A DNA stretch of 64,000 nucleotides, taken from contig CAZPGY010000005.1 in NCBI GenBank assembly GCA_964586655.1, positions 73,741-137,740 on the forward strand, written 5' to 3'. The stretch is from JAJYSO01 sp964586655 (GTDB taxonomy: Bacteria > Bacteroidota > Bacteroidia > Flavobacteriales > Flavobacteriaceae). Under the pieces are notes generated by a model. It ran no database searches and was not told the DNA's origin. It was given only the letters and a program-made list of their open reading frames with translations. Shown here piece by piece: positions 63,301 through 64,000 of this stretch; position 1 is the stretch's first letter; each line of letters begins with the position of its first letter. A program made the translations under genes and the position numbers.

Positions 63301-63549
63301 ATGAAAAACACATCAATATCCCTTGGGAGCTATTTTGAGCAGTTTGTAAGTAGTCAAATTGAAGCTGGTAGATATAAAAATGTAAGCGAAGTTATTCGTG
63401 CAGGACTTCGACTTTTGGAAACAGAAGAAAGTAAAACAATAGCCCTTAAAAACGCAACCCAAGAGGGTTTGAACAGTCCCCGAATTGAAGATTTCGATTT
63501 TGACGAAAATTTGAAAAAATTAAAAGTTCAAAAAAGAAAGAATGGCTAA
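63301..63549 (+). CDS. ParD-family antitoxin
   Basis: An antitoxin of 82 residues with the ribbon-helix-helix N-terminus (TSISLGSYFEQFVSSQIEAG, RYKNVSEVIRAGLRLLE) and an acidic, flexible C-terminus that neutralises ParE. Its stop codon overlaps the ParE start by eight bases, the usual coupling of parDE operons. Confidence 0.9.
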   Translation: MKNTSISLGSYFEQFVSSQIEAGRYKNVSEVIRAGLRLLETEESKTIALKNATQEGLNSPRIEDFDFDENLKKLKVQKRKNG

Positions 63550-63841
63550 AGTTATTTTAAGAGAGAAAGCCATTCAAGACTTAAATAATATTTGGAAATA
63601 TACTTTTGAAGAATGGTCATAAAATCAGGCTGATAAATACTACGCAACTTTAAAACTTGCTTGCAATAATATTGGTGAATATCCCGAAATTGGTAAGGAA
63701 TATAACGGCATAAATAAAAACCTTCTTGGAATTAAATCCGGGAAGCACATTATTTTTTACCAGATGATCTCAAAAGATGAAATTGAAGTTGTTCGAATCC
63801 TACACGAGCGAATGGATTTGAAAAATAGAATAAACGAATGA
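63542..63841 (+). pseudogene. ParE-family toxin gene with an internal stop codon
   Basis: A 99-codon frame that reads MAKVILREKAIQDLNNIWKY, then TFEEWS, then TAA (63620-63622), then NQADKYYATLKLACNNIGEY and so on to HIIFYQMISKDEIEVVRILH and ERMDLKNRINE. The stop replaces a residue that is usually Glu in this family (WSENQADKYY pattern), consistent with a single G-to-T change. The remaining frame is intact. A product starting after the stop would lack the first two helices, so the toxin is probably inactive. Confidence 0.88.
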
Positions 63842-63884
63842 AAAACTGCCACTAATAACTAAGGTTTCGTTGCGTCCGTAGAAA

Positions 63885-63913
63885 TGTAAGCTTCCCCAAA
63901 ATTAGGACAGCTT
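63885..63913 (+). repeat. IS-end-like repeat, copy 3
   Basis: TGTAAGCTTCCCCAAAATTA followed by GGACAGCTT, a near-identical direct repeat of 62628-62656. It resembles terminal repeats of Bacteroidota insertion sequences. Confidence 0.6.
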
Positions 63914-63945
63914 CAAGCCGCCGGACGTTGTGGGCAATTAAAAAA

Positions 63946-64000
63946 CATGTCCCGTCCTAAAATAGGTTGACTAAAAATTGAATAGTAAACATCAAAAACA
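63946..64000 (+). mobile_element. Possible left end of an insertion sequence running off the window
   Basis: TGTCCCGTCCTAAAATAGGT followed by TGACT resembles the outer ends of IS3-type elements of Bacteroidota. Only about 55 bases are visible and no transposase is seen, so this rests on resemblance alone. Confidence 0.3.

Noticed and set aside
1..64000. tRNA, rRNA and CRISPR arrays
   Set aside because: No cloverleaf-like intergenic sequence, rRNA signature or regularly spaced repeat was found by eye; a tRNAscan or Infernal run would be decisive for small RNAs.

Overview
The window is a stretch of chromosome from a member of the Bacteroidota, most likely the class Flavobacteriia. The evidence is an AT-rich base composition, T9SS-type C-terminal sorting domains, ten or so start-proximal boxes matching the Bacteroidota sigma factor motif TAnnTTTG (some with an upstream TTG), little Shine-Dalgarno signal, and typical gene pairs such as acyl-CoA reductase next to serC-serA and sucC without sucD. 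No rRNA, tRNA or CRISPR array was recognised.

Layout. Positions 1-8.4 kb hold housekeeping genes: a phosphosugar mutase cut by the window edge, an MsbA-like ABC exporter, a small barrel protein, a YggS-type PLP protein, a cobalamin adenosyltransferase, a RES/Xre toxin-antitoxin pair split by a short repeat element, and a DHA2-type MFS exporter. Positions 8.6-12.2 kb hold two secreted T9SS cargo proteins. The first is an M43-like metalloprotease whose natural ATG is followed by four 14-bp tandem repeats that put it out of frame, which looks like a phase-variable switch. Positions 12.3-36.9 kb are core metabolism and envelope genes: ComEC, NlpC/P60, LD-carboxypeptidase, tricorn-like protease, ferredoxin, LuxC-like reductase, SerC, SerA, RlpA/SPOR, SDR, an FMN glutamate synthase homologue, Lpd, SucC, MaeB, QueG, a YheT-like hydrolase and a serine hydrolase.

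Positions 36.9-44.2 kb form a divergent five-gene locus. One side is a sigma factor plus a single-pass anti-sigma-like TPR protein. The other side is a lipoprotein, a PKD/outer-membrane-barrel protein and an exported TPR-CHAT (caspase-like) protease with a C-terminal membrane anchor. I propose an envelope-to-sigma-factor signalling system in which the CHAT protease acts in the periplasm. This is the strongest candidate for an undescribed system here. Positions 44.7-52.2 kb return to ordinary genes (M1 and S8 peptidases, a CPA2 antiporter, YebC).

From 52.6 kb to the end the DNA is accessory. A complete controller-regulated restriction-modification system (C, putative R, M) carries C-box operators at both promoters and is bracketed by two attC-like imperfect palindromes. 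It is followed by a copper/heavy-metal module (AraC-type regulator with a metal-binding N-terminus, CopA-like P-type ATPase, CDF exporter, HMA chaperone), lipoproteins, a ParD/ParE module with a nonsense mutation in the toxin, and several short repeats resembling insertion-sequence ends.

A dispersed intergenic repeat family (about 0.1-0.5 kb, imperfect terminal inverted repeats, internal hairpins) occurs at least six times, mostly between convergent genes and often abutting stop codons.
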